A stretch of DNA of 64,000 bases from Natronomonas pharaonis DSM 2160 (lineage in GTDB: Archaea > Halobacteriota > Halobacteria > Halobacteriales > Haloarculaceae), in the NCBI RefSeq assembly GCF_000026045.1, contig NC_007426.1, positions 806,001 through 870,000 of the forward strand, read 5' to 3'. Under the pieces are notes generated by a model. The model did not search any database and had not been told where the DNA came from. It saw only the letters and a program-made list of their open reading frames with translations. The number at the start of each line of letters is the position of its first letter. The stretch's first letter is position 1. Below are positions 27,356 through 36,655 of this stretch, in pieces. Made by a program: the position numbers and the translations under genes.

Positions 27356-28165
27356 ATGAGCTTCTTCGAGACGCTTGCGGACCGCATCGACGACCGGGAC
27401 AGCGTCGTCTCGGTCGGCCTCGACCCCGACCCCGACCGGCTCCCGGAGTTTCTGGACGCCGACCTTCCCCGCTGGGCGTTCAATCGGCGGGTCATCGACG
27501 CGACCCACGAACACGCCGCCTGCTACAAGCCCAACGCTGCCTTCTACGAGGACTCCGACGGGTGGCGCGCGCTCGAAGAGACCATCGCCTACGCTCACGG
27601 CAAGGGCGTCCCCGTTCTCCTTGACGCCAAGCGCGGCGACATCGGCAACACGGCCCGCCAATACGCCACGCTGCTCGACGATGACGGGCTCGGAGCCGAC
27701 GCTATCACCGCCAACCCCTACATGGGGCGAGATACGCTGGAGCCGTACCTCTCTCGGGCTGACAAGGGCGTCTTCATCCTCTGTCGGACCTCCAACAGCG
27801 GCGGCGCGGACTTCCAGAACCTCACCGTCGGCAACGACAAGCGCCTGTATGAGTACGTCGCACAGCGCTGTCAGGAGTGGAACGAGCACGAAAACGTCGG
27901 GCTCGTCGTCGGCGCGACGGCCCCCGAAGAGCTGGAGTCGGTCCGTGACCTCGTTGACCTTCCCTTCCTCGTCCCCGGCGTCGGTGCGCAGGGCGGCGAC
28001 GCGGCGGCGGCGGTCGACCACGGCCTCGCAGACGGGGTCGGACTAGTCAACTCCTCCCGGGGCATCATCTTCGCTGGCGAGGGTGCGGCCGACGAAGACG
28101 AGTACTTCCGCGCCGTCGGTGCGGCGGCAAAGCGACTCAAGCAGCGGCTCAACAAGCACCGCTAG
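27356..28165 (+). CDS. pyrF: Orotidine 5'-phosphate decarboxylase
   Basis: 269 residues. ATG 27356 is preceded by a GTTTTTGT TATA-like box centred 28 nt upstream. Active-site segments LLDAKRGDIGNTARQY (Lys/Asp catalytic pair) and GLVVGATAPEEL with PGVGAQGGD identify the long type-2 OMP decarboxylase, which forms UMP in the last step of pyrimidine synthesis. Together with pyrC this window carries two enzymes of the pathway in separate places. Its TAG stop overlaps the zinc-finger gene convergently by CTAG (28162-28165). Confidence 0.96.
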   Translation: MSFFETLADRIDDRDSVVSVGLDPDPDRLPEFLDADLPRWAFNRRVIDATHEHAACYKPNAAFYEDSDGWRALEETIAYAHGKGVPVLLDAKRGDIGNTARQYATLLDDDGLGADAITANPYMGRDTLEPYLSRADKGVFILCRTSNSGGADFQNLTVGNDKRLYEYVAQRCQEWNEHENVGLVVGATAPEELESVRDLVDLPFLVPGVGAQGGDAAAAVDHGLADGVGLVNSSRGIIFAGEGAADEDEYFRAVGAAAKRLKQRLNKHR

Positions 28166-28365
28166 AAGCGGTATTCGTCGACGCCGTCGGGGTAGTCCTC
28201 GGAGCCGCGGCGTGTCGGCGGCCGGTCGCCGTACTCGGCGCGGCAGTCCGTACACAGCCCGCTGTCGCGGTCGTAGTGGTCCGCACAGACCAGCCGAGCA
28301 CAGCGGTCACACCGGTCTTCGACCGTGGCCGACTCGCAGATTTCACAGAGGCCAGCGACGCTCAC
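28162..28365 (-). CDS. Small zinc-finger protein (CxxC-rich)
   Basis: 67 residues: MSVAGLCEICESATVEDRCD and RCARLVCADHYDRDSGLCTD with eight or more Cys/His metal candidates (CEIC, CDRC, CADH, CTDC). This looks like a pair of small zinc ribbons or a B-box-like finger. The C-terminus is polar and probably disordered. Haloarchaea encode many such small zinc proteins, several involved in motility or biofilm control, but no specific role can be assigned. It overlaps pyrF by 4 nt. Confidence 0.8.
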   Translation of the reverse strand: MSVAGLCEICESATVEDRCDRCARLVCADHYDRDSGLCTDCRAEYGDRPPTRRGSEDYPDGVDEYRF

Positions 28366-28417
28366 AGCCGGCGCTTGGTACCGTGGCCCGATAAACCTTC
28401 GATAGGGGGCTAGGTCG

Positions 28418-28627
28418 CTACGGTTCGCCGTCGAGCCGACAGAACACGCCCGTCACGTCGCGCTCAACGGCGGGACTTTGCCACTCCGCCCCCAGCGACT
28501 CGACGACGACGGCCGCGTTGCCGCCGTGCTCGGCCCACCGCTTGCTTTGGGCTCGAACGACGGCGCGGGGAACCGATATCGGCAGCCCTACCGAGAACGG
28601 GGGCTTGATACCTGCGCCGACCCTCAC
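28418..28627 (-). CDS. Possible small protein with GTG start
   Basis: 69 codons from GTG 28627 to TAG 28418, reading VRVGAGIKPPFSVGLPISVP and ending VERDVTGVFCRLDGEP. The composition is more protein-like than typical antisense frames, and it fills the space between the zinc-finger gene and the phosphatase. However, its start would lie only 8 bp from the divergent phosphatase ATG and I see no good TATA box, so it may be spurious. Confidence 0.3.
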   Translation of the reverse strand: MRVGAGIKPPFSVGLPISVPRAVVRAQSKRWAEHGGNAAVVVESLGAEWQSPAVERDVTGVFCRLDGEP

Positions 28628-28635
28628 GTACGGGT

Positions 28636-29316
28636 ATGGTTGCGCCGCTTGCCGTCGATATCGACGGGACGCTGACCCGCCCCGACAAATCAATCGACCC
28701 CCGAGTGTTCGACGCTATCCGCGCGTGGGACGACCACGTCGTCATCGCAACCGGCAAGTCGTTTCCCTATCCCGTCGGACTCTGTGAGTTTCTCGGCATG
28801 CCGCTGAACGTTATCGCGGAAAACGGCGGCGCTGTCTACGTCGAGCCGGCGGGTGAGGTCGTCTACAACGGCGACCCTGAGGGCGCAGCAGCAGTCGCCG
28901 AGGAGTACGTTGCCGCCGGCTACGACCTCGGCTGGGGCGCTGTCGACATGGTCAATCGGTGGCGGGAAACCGAACTGGCCGTCGACCGCGACCAGCCGCT
29001 CGAACCGCTTGTGGCCATCGCCGACGACCACGGGATGGATGTCGTCGACACCGGCTACGCCTACCACGTCAAGGACGCCGGTGTCGACAAGGCAACCGGG
29101 CTGGAGACTGTCGCCGAACTGCTCGGCGTTGTGCCGTCGTCGTTCATCGCCATCGGTGACTCCGAAAACGACGCCGAACTGCTCGAACTCGCCGGCACCG
29201 GATTCGCCGTTGCCAACGCCGACGCGCACGCTCGCGGGGCGGCCGACGCCGTGACTGACGCCTCCTTCGCCGACGGCTTCCTCGAAGCGCTCGACCGCGC
29301 CCGCGACAACCGCTGA
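28636..29316 (+). CDS. Phosphoglycolate phosphatase (HAD, archaeal type)
   Basis: 226 residues. HAD motif I is AVDIDGTLTR (nucleophile and acid Asp), motif II is VVIATGKSF, and the C-terminal GDSENDAELLELAGTGFAV is motif IV, with Lys in VKDAGVDKATGL between. This is the archaeal TA0175-like phosphoglycolate phosphatase branch, with a Cof-type cap. It would clear 2-phosphoglycolate; other phosphosugars are possible substrates. Confidence 0.88.
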   Translation: MVAPLAVDIDGTLTRPDKSIDPRVFDAIRAWDDHVVIATGKSFPYPVGLCEFLGMPLNVIAENGGAVYVEPAGEVVYNGDPEGAAAVAEEYVAAGYDLGWGAVDMVNRWRETELAVDRDQPLEPLVAIADDHGMDVVDTGYAYHVKDAGVDKATGLETVAELLGVVPSSFIAIGDSENDAELLELAGTGFAVANADAHARGAADAVTDASFADGFLEALDRARDNR

Positions 29317-29367
29317 GCGGCCACAGCCTCAACAGACGGCCCGTTCTGCCGGTTTCGCGGGGAAGGC

Positions 29368-29374
29368 TTTTACT
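29368..29374 (+). promoter_or_regulatory. TATA box of GTPBP1-like gene
   Basis: TTTTACT centred 28 nt before ATG 29399, matching a leaderless start and supporting the choice of 29399 over the upstream GTG at 29378. Confidence 0.6.
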
Positions 29375-29398
29375 GGTGTGGTTGTTACCCCCACCCGT

Positions 29399-31003
29399 AT
29401 GAGCGCCGACCGGGCCGCCCTTCGCAGCGCTCTCGAACAGGGCGAACGGGAGGGCGGTAGCGTCGAGTTCAAAGAGCGGCTCACTCGTGGCGTCCATCTC
29501 GCTGATGGGCGGCGCGAATCGCTCGTGGCACAGCTCCGACACCGCGTGCTCTCCGGCGACGGCGAGGCGACCTACGTCGTCGGCGTCACGGACGACGGTG
29601 GCGTTGCCGGCATTTCGCCGGAGGCCTTCTCCGAGTCGATGGATGTCCTTTCCCTTCTGGCCGATGAGGCCGGTGCCCACATTGATGACGTCGAGACGTG
29701 GGGCGTCGACGGCGGCCGGCTGGTTGGCGTCGCGACGCTTTCCGAGGGGTCCGTCCTGAACGTTGATGATGACCACATCGTCGTCGGCACTGCCGGACAC
29801 GTCGACCACGGTAAATCGACGCTTGTTGGCTCGCTCGTGACCGGCAACGCAGACGACGGCGAAGGCGGCACCCGCGGCTTCCTCGATGTCCGTCCCCACG
29901 AAGTCGAGCGGGGGCTGTCGGCGGATCTGTCGTATGCCGTTTACGGCTTCGACGATGACGGCCCCGTCAGGATGGACAACCCCCATCGGAAGTCCGACCG
30001 CGCCCGCGTCGTCGAGGAGGCCGACCGGCTCGTTTCCTTTGTCGACACCGTCGGCCACGAACCGTGGCTCCGGACGACGATTCGCGGTCTCGTCGGGCAG
30101 AAACTCGATTACGGCCTGCTCGCGGTCGCCGCCGACGACGGGCCGACGAAGACGACCCGCGAGCACCTCGGCATCCTGCTGGCGACTGAGCTGCCGACCG
30201 TCGTCGCTATCACCAAATCCGACCTCGTTGATGACGAGCGGCTCCGCGAGGTCGAACGCGAAATCGGGCGGATGCTCCGGGATGCCGACCGGACGCCGCT
30301 TTCGGTCGACCGCCACGGCGTCGAGGCGGCGCTGGACGAAATCGACGAGCAGGTCGTTCCCGTCGTAACAACGAGTGCGGTGGCGACTGATGGGCTTTCG
30401 GTGCTCGATGAGCTTTTCGAGCGCCTTCCCAAGACCGGCGCGGAGGACGGGTCGTTTTCGATGTACGTCGACCGAACCTACAATGTCACCGGCGTCGGCG
30501 CGGTCGCGTCGGGGACGATACGCTCCGGTTCCGTCGAAGCCGGCGACGAACTGCTTGTTGGGCCGCTGGCGGACGGGTCATTCCGTGAGGTCGAGGCCCG
30601 CTCCATCGAGATGCATTATCATCGCGTTGAATCGGCCTCCGCGGGCCGCATCGTCGGCATCGCACTCAAAGGTATCAACGAAGCCGACCTCGAACGGGGG
30701 ATGGTGTTGCTGCCGCGGGACGCCGACCCCGAGCCGGTCCGGGCGTTCGAAGCCGAGGTGATGGTGCTCAACCATCCGACACGCATCGACGACGGCTACG
30801 AGCCGGTCGTCCATCTAGAGACGGTAAGCGAGACGGCTTCGATTCATCCCGACGGCGGCCAGTTGCTCCCCGGTGACACCGGCACCACGACCGTCCGGTT
30901 CAAGTTCCGGCCCTACGCTGTCGAGGAGGGCCAGCGGTTTGTCTTCCGCGAAGGGAGCTCGAAAGGTGTCGGGACGGTTACTGACATCGTCGAAACCGAG
31001 TGA
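29399..31003 (+). CDS. GTPBP1-like translational GTPase
   Basis: 534 residues from ATG 29399. An N-terminal ~125-residue domain (VEFKERLTRGVHLADGRRE...) precedes an EF-Tu-like G domain with GTAGHVDHGKSTLVG (P-loop), FVDTVGHEPWL (G3) and AITKSDLV (G4), then two beta-barrel domains (about 350-534). This domain order is that of GTPBP1/GTPBP2, linked to ribosome rescue or mRNA turnover in eukaryotes; the archaeal role is not settled. It is separated by one base from the convergent UbiB-like gene. Confidence 0.9.
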   Translation: MSADRAALRSALEQGEREGGSVEFKERLTRGVHLADGRRESLVAQLRHRVLSGDGEATYVVGVTDDGGVAGISPEAFSESMDVLSLLADEAGAHIDDVETWGVDGGRLVGVATLSEGSVLNVDDDHIVVGTAGHVDHGKSTLVGSLVTGNADDGEGGTRGFLDVRPHEVERGLSADLSYAVYGFDDDGPVRMDNPHRKSDRARVVEEADRLVSFVDTVGHEPWLRTTIRGLVGQKLDYGLLAVAADDGPTKTTREHLGILLATELPTVVAITKSDLVDDERLREVEREIGRMLRDADRTPLSVDRHGVEAALDEIDEQVVPVVTTSAVATDGLSVLDELFERLPKTGAEDGSFSMYVDRTYNVTGVGAVASGTIRSGSVEAGDELLVGPLADGSFREVEARSIEMHYHRVESASAGRIVGIALKGINEADLERGMVLLPRDADPEPVRAFEAEVMVLNHPTRIDDGYEPVVHLETVSETASIHPDGGQLLPGDTGTTTVRFKFRPYAVEEGQRFVFREGSSKGVGTVTDIVETE

Positions 31004-31004
31004 T

Positions 31005-32663
31005 TCACTCGTCGCCGCGACGCTTTCGGAGGTTCTGCCGGGTGAACTGTGGCTTGCCGCGGAGCCCGCGCCGCCCTCTGAACGACCGCCACAGGAGAAA
31101 CGCGACCGGCACCGCGCCGCCGAGTGCAATCAGCGCCGCCGTGAGGTCGGCGAAGGCGTACAGCACGGCTGCTGCGATGACAAGTGCCGACAGCAGCCCG
31201 CCGAAGACGAGCCGCTTTGCCAGCCGGTCGAACGCTGACTCGTCGTCTTCGAAGCTGACCTGCAAGCTGACGTTACCGCGGTCGAGGTCATCAAGCGCCG
31301 ACTCCAGTTTCGGTGGGACACGGACCATCGACTCTCCGAAGTCCTGTATCTCGCCGACCCGGTCTTCGACGTATCCGCGGGCGCTCTCTTCGATGTAACC
31401 CTCATCACGGAGGTAGTCAGTTGCCACGTCGATGAAATCGAAGTCGGGGTCGAGCGTCACACAGACACCTTCAACGACCGTCGCCACTCGCAGCACCAAC
31501 GCGAGGTTCGGCGGCAATCGTAGCGGGAACTCGTATATCGTGTCCTCGACCTGCTGGATTATCTGCTGGATACGGTACTGCTCGATATCCTCTCCGCGGG
31601 CGTCGGCGATGGCCAGTTCCATCACGTTCGCCATTACCTCGCGGTCGGCGTCGGGGCTGAGCGTCCCCATCTCGATGAGCGTATCGAGAATCGCATCGGT
31701 GTCCTGTCTGGCGACCGCCATATAGAAGTCGATGATTTTCTCCTGAATGAACGGGTCCACCCGTCCCGACATCCCGAAGTCATAGAAGACGAGCGTGCCG
31801 TCGTCTTTGACCGCGAGGTTTCCGGGGTGTGGGTCGGCATGAAACGCCCCGTCGTCGACTATCATCTGCAGGTAGACCTGCTGTAGCGTCCGTGCGAGTT
31901 CGGTCCGGTCGACGCCGGCCGAATCGAGGTCATCCAGCTTCGAAATCTTCGTTCCACCGACGTACTCCATGGTTAACACCCGCTGGCTCGAATACTCCGG
32001 CAGGGCGTCCGGAACCCGGACGTTCTCGTTTGCTTCGAGGTTTTCGCCGATCTCTTCGAGCATTCGGCGCTCGCGGTTGTAGTCCATCTCCTCGCGGATG
32101 GTCGTCTCGAACTCGTCGGCGAGTGTCTCCAGCGAGAACGACCGCGCTTGGTCGACAAACCGCATCAGGATGGGCAGCGACCACCGGATGACGCGGAGGT
32201 CGGCTTCGACGAGCGACTCGATGTCGGGACGACGGACCTTCACCGCGACATCGCGGCCGTCAACGCGGGCCGTGTAGACCTGTCCGAGGCTCGCGCCGCT
32301 TATCGGCTCCGTGTCGAACTCCTCGAACGTCTCCTCGATGGGGCCGATATCGGACTCGAGTACCGCTTTGGCCCGCTCCCAGTCGGCCGGGGGTACGTCG
32401 TCTTGGAGTCGCTCGAACTCCTCGATATACTCCGGTGGAAGCACGTCGGGCCGCGTGGACAGCAACTGACCGAGCTTGATGAATGTCGGTCCCAGCCGGA
32501 CCAGCGAATCCAACAGCGACTGTGCCCGTCGGCGTCTGGTCTCGGCGGACGGCTGACGGCTCCCGCCGAACAGCAGGAACCGCTTTTTGTCCCTGGCGTA
32601 GGCGAAAAGTAACGGGAGAAACTGCGAGGCGACGACGACAAACCGCCAGTAGGCGCGGAGCAT
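31005..32663 (-). CDS. ABC1/UbiB-family atypical kinase
   Basis: 552 residues. Kinase-like features are the KxGQ motif FIKLGQLLSTRPDVLP, ISGASLGQVYTARVDGRDVA (Ala-rich loop replacing the usual P-loop), AVKVRRPDI (ATP-binding Lys), HADPHPGN (catalytic loop) and FYDFGMSG (metal-binding Asp). Two C-terminal membrane helices (GLLSALVIAAAVLYAFADL, LIALGGAVPVAFLLW) anchor it. UbiB relatives support isoprenoid quinone metabolism; in haloarchaea the quinone is menaquinone, so a role in lipid-quinone supply is inference. Confidence 0.93.
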   Translation of the reverse strand: MLRAYWRFVVVASQFLPLLFAYARDKKRFLLFGGSRQPSAETRRRRAQSLLDSLVRLGPTFIKLGQLLSTRPDVLPPEYIEEFERLQDDVPPADWERAKAVLESDIGPIEETFEEFDTEPISGASLGQVYTARVDGRDVAVKVRRPDIESLVEADLRVIRWSLPILMRFVDQARSFSLETLADEFETTIREEMDYNRERRMLEEIGENLEANENVRVPDALPEYSSQRVLTMEYVGGTKISKLDDLDSAGVDRTELARTLQQVYLQMIVDDGAFHADPHPGNLAVKDDGTLVFYDFGMSGRVDPFIQEKIIDFYMAVARQDTDAILDTLIEMGTLSPDADREVMANVMELAIADARGEDIEQYRIQQIIQQVEDTIYEFPLRLPPNLALVLRVATVVEGVCVTLDPDFDFIDVATDYLRDEGYIEESARGYVEDRVGEIQDFGESMVRVPPKLESALDDLDRGNVSLQVSFEDDESAFDRLAKRLVFGGLLSALVIAAAVLYAFADLTAALIALGGAVPVAFLLWRSFRGRRGLRGKPQFTRQNLRKRRGDE

Positions 32664-32749
32664 CAGCGGACCCCCCCGTGCCGTCGGCTGGACGGTGCCG
32701 TTCGATACTGTCGGCTGAGCGGCGATGCAGTGTTCATCGAACGTGGAGG

Positions 32750-33097
32750 TTACTCGACCGGAATCGTCGTTTCGTCGGCGCCGTCGGCCTTCGGCAGCGT
32801 CAGCTCGAGCACGCCGCGTTCGATTTCGCCGGCCGCGTCAGTGCCCGTGGCATCCGGGGGGAGCGGCACCTCGATGTCGAGAAACAGCGACCGCTCCTCG
32901 GTGAGGTACTCGAAGGACCGCGGGACCGACTTCTCCCGGCGGGCCGAAATCGAGAGACACCCGTCCTCGAGCTGGACATCGACGGTGTCGGCCGTCGCCC
33001 CCGGCAGGTCGATGACGAGCAGATACGCGTCCTCCCGCTCCAGCAGGTCGGCGAACACGGTCTCGGGCAGCTCGTCGAGCGCCTCGCGGAGTTGCAT
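32750..33097 (-). CDS. Hsp20 / alpha-crystallin family small heat-shock protein
   Basis: 115 residues from ATG 33097 (MQLREALDELPETVFADLLE). A compact alpha-crystallin domain is visible: DAYLLVIDLPGATADTVDVQ, CLSISARREK and a C-terminal ERGVLELTLPKAD, with the IPVE end resembling the IxI/V anchoring motif. It should act as an ATP-independent holdase. The upstream frame extension (MTRGSRDIR...) is Arg-rich and unlikely. 86 bp separates it from the UbiB-like gene, with nothing recognisable there. Confidence 0.88.
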   Translation of the reverse strand: MQLREALDELPETVFADLLEREDAYLLVIDLPGATADTVDVQLEDGCLSISARREKSVPRSFEYLTEERSLFLDIEVPLPPDATGTDAAGEIERGVLELTLPKADGADETTIPVE

Positions 33098-33152
33098 TTG
33101 TACGACTCCGTACGTTCGGCCGCGGATTAAAGCCCCCGGTGGCGGCCATCCG

Positions 33153-34934
33153 CTACCGGTCTCGAACGCTCGTCTCCGTGCCGTTTGTCCGCCTGCTGAC
33201 GACATCCCCTTCGTAGACGACGGCGCGGTCGCCGTCGACGGTGATATCGGCACCCTCCTCAACCGCCGCCGGAACTGTCGCTCCCGACACCATCGGTACG
33301 TCGAGTTCACGGGCGATGATAGCCGGATATCCCGTGAGCCCCTCGTCAACAGCGACGATGCCGCCGATGTTGGTCACATCGCCGTCGAACTCGCCGTCAA
33401 AGCCAGCCGGAAGCGCAACGATAGCCCCTGATTGCACCCCGCTGAGGTCCCCATCGTCCGTCCGGACGAGCGGTCCAGCCGACCGACCGCTGACGACGCC
33501 TCGCCCGGTCGCCAGCCGCTCGGCGACGGTGTGGACCTTCAGCGTGTTCGTCGCATCTGTTCCCGCCACCCCCGCTATCATCCCCGAAAGGACTACGATA
33601 GTGTCGCCGCTTTCGGCGACGCCAGCCGCAGTTGCCTTTGCGACGGCGGTTTCGAGGATGGCATCGATATCGGTGCTGTAGCTCGCATAGCGGGCGTCGA
33701 TGCCCCACGCGACAGCGAGTTGCCGCCGCACTCGGTCGTCGGGCGTGACCGCCACGACCGGCACCGGCGGCCGGAACTTCGCGGTTCGGCGAGCCGTATA
33801 TCCCGATTCGGAGACGACGACGATGGCGGTCGCGTCGATGTCACGGGCCAGATACCGCGCCGACCGGGCCAGCGCTTCCGTCCGCGCGCCCGCTTTGGCC
33901 GCCGGCACTCGCTCGTCGCGGGTCGCCGCGTATTCACCGCTTGCCTCGATGCGCCGGACGATACGTGCCATCGTCTCGACGGCCTCGACGGGATAGTCGC
34001 CGGCCGCCGTCTCCGCCGACAGCATTACTGCATCGGTCCCGTCGAAAACAGCGTTTGCTACGTCGGAGGCCTCCGCCCGCGTCGGTCGCCGGGCAGAAAC
34101 CATCGAATCGAGCATCTCCGTCGCCGTGATGACCGGTATGCCAGCGTCGACACAGCGGCGGATGATTCGCTTCTGAATGAGCGGGACGTCTTCAAGTGGA
34201 CACTCAACCCCGAGGTCGCCGCGGGCGACCATCACGCCGTCGGCGGCGTCGATAATACCGTCGAGGTTCTCGATTGCCCGCCCGCGCTCGATCTTCGCGA
34301 CGACAGCCGTCTCCGTTCCGCCGAACGATTCGAGCGTGTCAACGACCTCGTAGACATCCGCGGCATCGCCGACAAACGACGCCGCGACGAAATCTGCGCC
34401 GTGCTCGGCAGCCAAGCGGAGGTCCTCGCGGTCCTCGTCGTCGATAAGGTCCAGTCCCAGATCGACACCACGAGGGGTCACACCTTCCCGGCTCCCGACC
34501 GCCCCGCCCGAGTCGACGCGGGCGATGACCGTCTCGCCGTCGACCCGTTCGACGGTCGTCTCGATACGGCCATCGTCGAGCAGCACCGTATCGCCCGGTT
34601 CGACGGCGGCTATCGAGTGACTCAGCCCGACGGTCTCCGAGGTCGCCGTCTCGCCTTTGATGAACCGGACCGTCGAGCCGGTGGGAAGCCGTATCGGCTC
34701 GGCTATTGTGGCAGTCCGGACCTCCGGCCCCCGAAGGTCTATCATCGCTGCCAGCGGGTCGGCAGTCGCTTCGTCGGCTGCCTGCACCCGCGACAGGAGC
34801 TCGGCCCGCTCGTCGGTCGTTCCGTGGCTCGCGTTCAGCCGCGCGACCGACATCCCGGCGTCGGCGAGCCGGCGGATAGTTCCCCGGTCGTCGGAAGCGG
34901 GACCGAGCGTGCAGACGATTTTCGCGCGTTGCAT
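33153..34934 (-). CDS. pyk: Pyruvate kinase with C-terminal PEP-utilising domain
   Basis: 593 residues. The core has MQRAKIVCTLGPASDDRGTI, the substrate loop RLNASHGT, AKIERGRAIENLDGII and the ADGVMVARGDLGVE active site with ITATEMLDSM. About 100 extra C-terminal residues (SGAIVALPAGFDGEFDGDV ... GATVPAAVEEGADITVDG) correspond to the mobile PEP-utiliser domain found in Bacillus-type and many archaeal pyruvate kinases. It converts PEP and ADP to pyruvate and ATP. ATG 34934 is the first with the conserved MQRAKIV start. Confidence 0.95.
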   Translation of the reverse strand: MQRAKIVCTLGPASDDRGTIRRLADAGMSVARLNASHGTTDERAELLSRVQAADEATADPLAAMIDLRGPEVRTATIAEPIRLPTGSTVRFIKGETATSETVGLSHSIAAVEPGDTVLLDDGRIETTVERVDGETVIARVDSGGAVGSREGVTPRGVDLGLDLIDDEDREDLRLAAEHGADFVAASFVGDAADVYEVVDTLESFGGTETAVVAKIERGRAIENLDGIIDAADGVMVARGDLGVECPLEDVPLIQKRIIRRCVDAGIPVITATEMLDSMVSARRPTRAEASDVANAVFDGTDAVMLSAETAAGDYPVEAVETMARIVRRIEASGEYAATRDERVPAAKAGARTEALARSARYLARDIDATAIVVVSESGYTARRTAKFRPPVPVVAVTPDDRVRRQLAVAWGIDARYASYSTDIDAILETAVAKATAAGVAESGDTIVVLSGMIAGVAGTDATNTLKVHTVAERLATGRGVVSGRSAGPLVRTDDGDLSGVQSGAIVALPAGFDGEFDGDVTNIGGIVAVDEGLTGYPAIIARELDVPMVSGATVPAAVEEGADITVDGDRAVVYEGDVVSRRTNGTETSVRDR

Positions 34935-35029
34935 ACGCCTCCCGTTCGGGCGGGCCCTCACAAAAGCTCCGCTCGGTTCCGACCGTTGATTCGAGAGTGT
35001 TATCCCCGCCTAATACAAACGGGATAGCA

Positions 35030-35953
35030 ATGCGACGACGCACGTACCTCACCGCTGCAGGCGGCCTCTTTGCCGCCGGGCTCGCTGGCTGTACCGACGA
35101 GGAGCCGACCGGTAACGGAAACGGCGACACCGGCGAGGAACCGATGACCGTCGGCGAGTGGGCCGACGGCCACATCGAGTTCGCGCTGCCGCCGTTTCAG
35201 GACGCCGAGGAACTGACCGCAGAGTACGAGCCCGTCTTCGAGTGGCTCGAAGACGGCTTTGACGGTGTCGACACAGTCACTGCGACCCCGACGACGAGCT
35301 ACAGCGCCGTCGTCGAAAGCGTCGTCAACGGGCACACTGAAATGGCGAACCTCTCGCCGATAATCTATGCGCTCGCCGCCGAGGACGGCGTCAACCCGCT
35401 TGCAGTCAACTGGTCGCACGGTAGCGAGGCCTATCACACCTACATCGCCACCCGCGCCGAGACGGACATCGAGACGTTGGCCGACATCCAGGGGCACACG
35501 ATTGCGATGGTCGACCCGCTGTCGACGAGCGGCGGGCTGTTCCCCCGCTACATGCTCGACGAGGCTGGCCTCGATGCCGGCGACGTGGATACGGAGCCGG
35601 GGGATTTCGACATCGACTGGGCGTTCGGCCACGGGGCTGCGCTCGATGCGTTGCAGGCCGGCCACGTTGATGCGGCCGCCTACGGCGACTTCGAGCACCC
35701 GGACGACGATGACATCGTTCGCGTCGCCGAGAGCGACCCCATCCCGTTCGACCCGGTGGTCGCCAAGCCGGAGACGCCCGACGCCGTTCAGGAAGCGCTC
35801 ATCGACCGACTACTGGAGACGCCCGAAGACGTACTCGAAGCCCACCGCATCGACCGCTTCGGCGAGGTCGAGCCCGGGACCTACGACCCGGTCCGCAATG
35901 TCGCCGAGGCGATGGGCGTCGACATTGCCGACCTCGAGGAAGACGACGACTGA
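35030..35953 (+). CDS. phnD: Phosphonate-type ABC transporter substrate-binding lipoprotein
   Basis: 307 residues. The start MRRRTYLTAAGGLFAAGLAG ends in a lipobox Cys (LAGC) after a twin-arginine, so it is a Tat-exported lipoprotein. The PhnD fold is indicated by VTATPTTSYSAVVESVVNGH, EMANLSPIIYALAAEDG, DIQGHTIAMVDPLSTSGGLF and AALDALQAGHVDAAAYGDFE. It should deliver phosphonate, phosphite or a related oxyanion to the PhnC/PhnE transporter encoded next. No C-P lyase genes are in the window, so the ligand is not known. Confidence 0.88.
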   Translation: MRRRTYLTAAGGLFAAGLAGCTDEEPTGNGNGDTGEEPMTVGEWADGHIEFALPPFQDAEELTAEYEPVFEWLEDGFDGVDTVTATPTTSYSAVVESVVNGHTEMANLSPIIYALAAEDGVNPLAVNWSHGSEAYHTYIATRAETDIETLADIQGHTIAMVDPLSTSGGLFPRYMLDEAGLDAGDVDTEPGDFDIDWAFGHGAALDALQAGHVDAAAYGDFEHPDDDDIVRVAESDPIPFDPVVAKPETPDAVQEALIDRLLETPEDVLEAHRIDRFGEVEPGTYDPVRNVAEAMGVDIADLEEDDD

Positions 35954-36655
35954 ATGCTTTCCGTCTCGGGACTGACGAAGCGCTACGGTGACGAACGCGC
36001 CCTCGACGATGTCTCTGTCGACCTCCAGCGCGGCGAGTTGACGGTACTCGTCGGTCGCTCGGGGGCCGGCAAGACGACGTTGCTTCGCTGTCTCGACGGT
36101 CTGGAACAGCCCGACGACGGGACCATCGAACTCGACGGTCGTGCGCCGGCTACAACGGATGTCGCCCTCGTTTTCCAGGCGGGCGCGCTTGTCGACAGCA
36201 AGTCGGCGCTCTCGAACGTCCTTGATGGGGCGCTCGGGCGACTCCCGTCGTGGCGGGAACTGCTCGGCGTCTATCCGGCCGACGAAAAGCGGGCGGCGAT
36301 AGCCCGGCTTCACGACGTTGGATTGGGTGGCTACGCCGACCGCCGCGTCGGAACGCTGTCGGGCGGCCAGCGCCAGCGAGTCGGCATCGCCCGCGCGCTC
36401 CAACAGGAGCCGGCGGTACTCTTGGCCGACGAGCCGGTCGCGAGTCTCGACCCCGAAACCGGCCGGGACGTTCTCGAACGGGTAGCGGCGGTCGTTCGCG
36501 ACGACGACCTCATCGGGGTTGTCAGTCTCCACCAGCCGCGGCTCGCCGAACCTATCGCCGACCGCTATCTCGGCCTCGCGGACGGTCGGCTAGTGTTGGA
36601 CCGCCCCGCAGCGGCGCTCGACCGCGAGGATATTACGGCCGTCTACGATGACTGA
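35954..36655 (+). CDS. phnC: Phosphonate-type ABC transporter ATPase
   Basis: 233 residues beginning directly after the phnD stop. Walker A GRSGAGKTTLL, signature LSGGQRQRVGIARAL, Walker B AVLLADEPVASLD and a switch His in GVVSLHQPRLAE are all intact. It powers the PhnE permease. The gene is shorter than typical PhnC in the helical domain but complete. Its 3' end overlaps phnE by 8 nt. Confidence 0.92.
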   Translation: MLSVSGLTKRYGDERALDDVSVDLQRGELTVLVGRSGAGKTTLLRCLDGLEQPDDGTIELDGRAPATTDVALVFQAGALVDSKSALSNVLDGALGRLPSWRELLGVYPADEKRAAIARLHDVGLGGYADRRVGTLSGGQRQRVGIARALQQEPAVLLADEPVASLDPETGRDVLERVAAVVRDDDLIGVVSLHQPRLAEPIADRYLGLADGRLVLDRPAAALDREDITAVYDD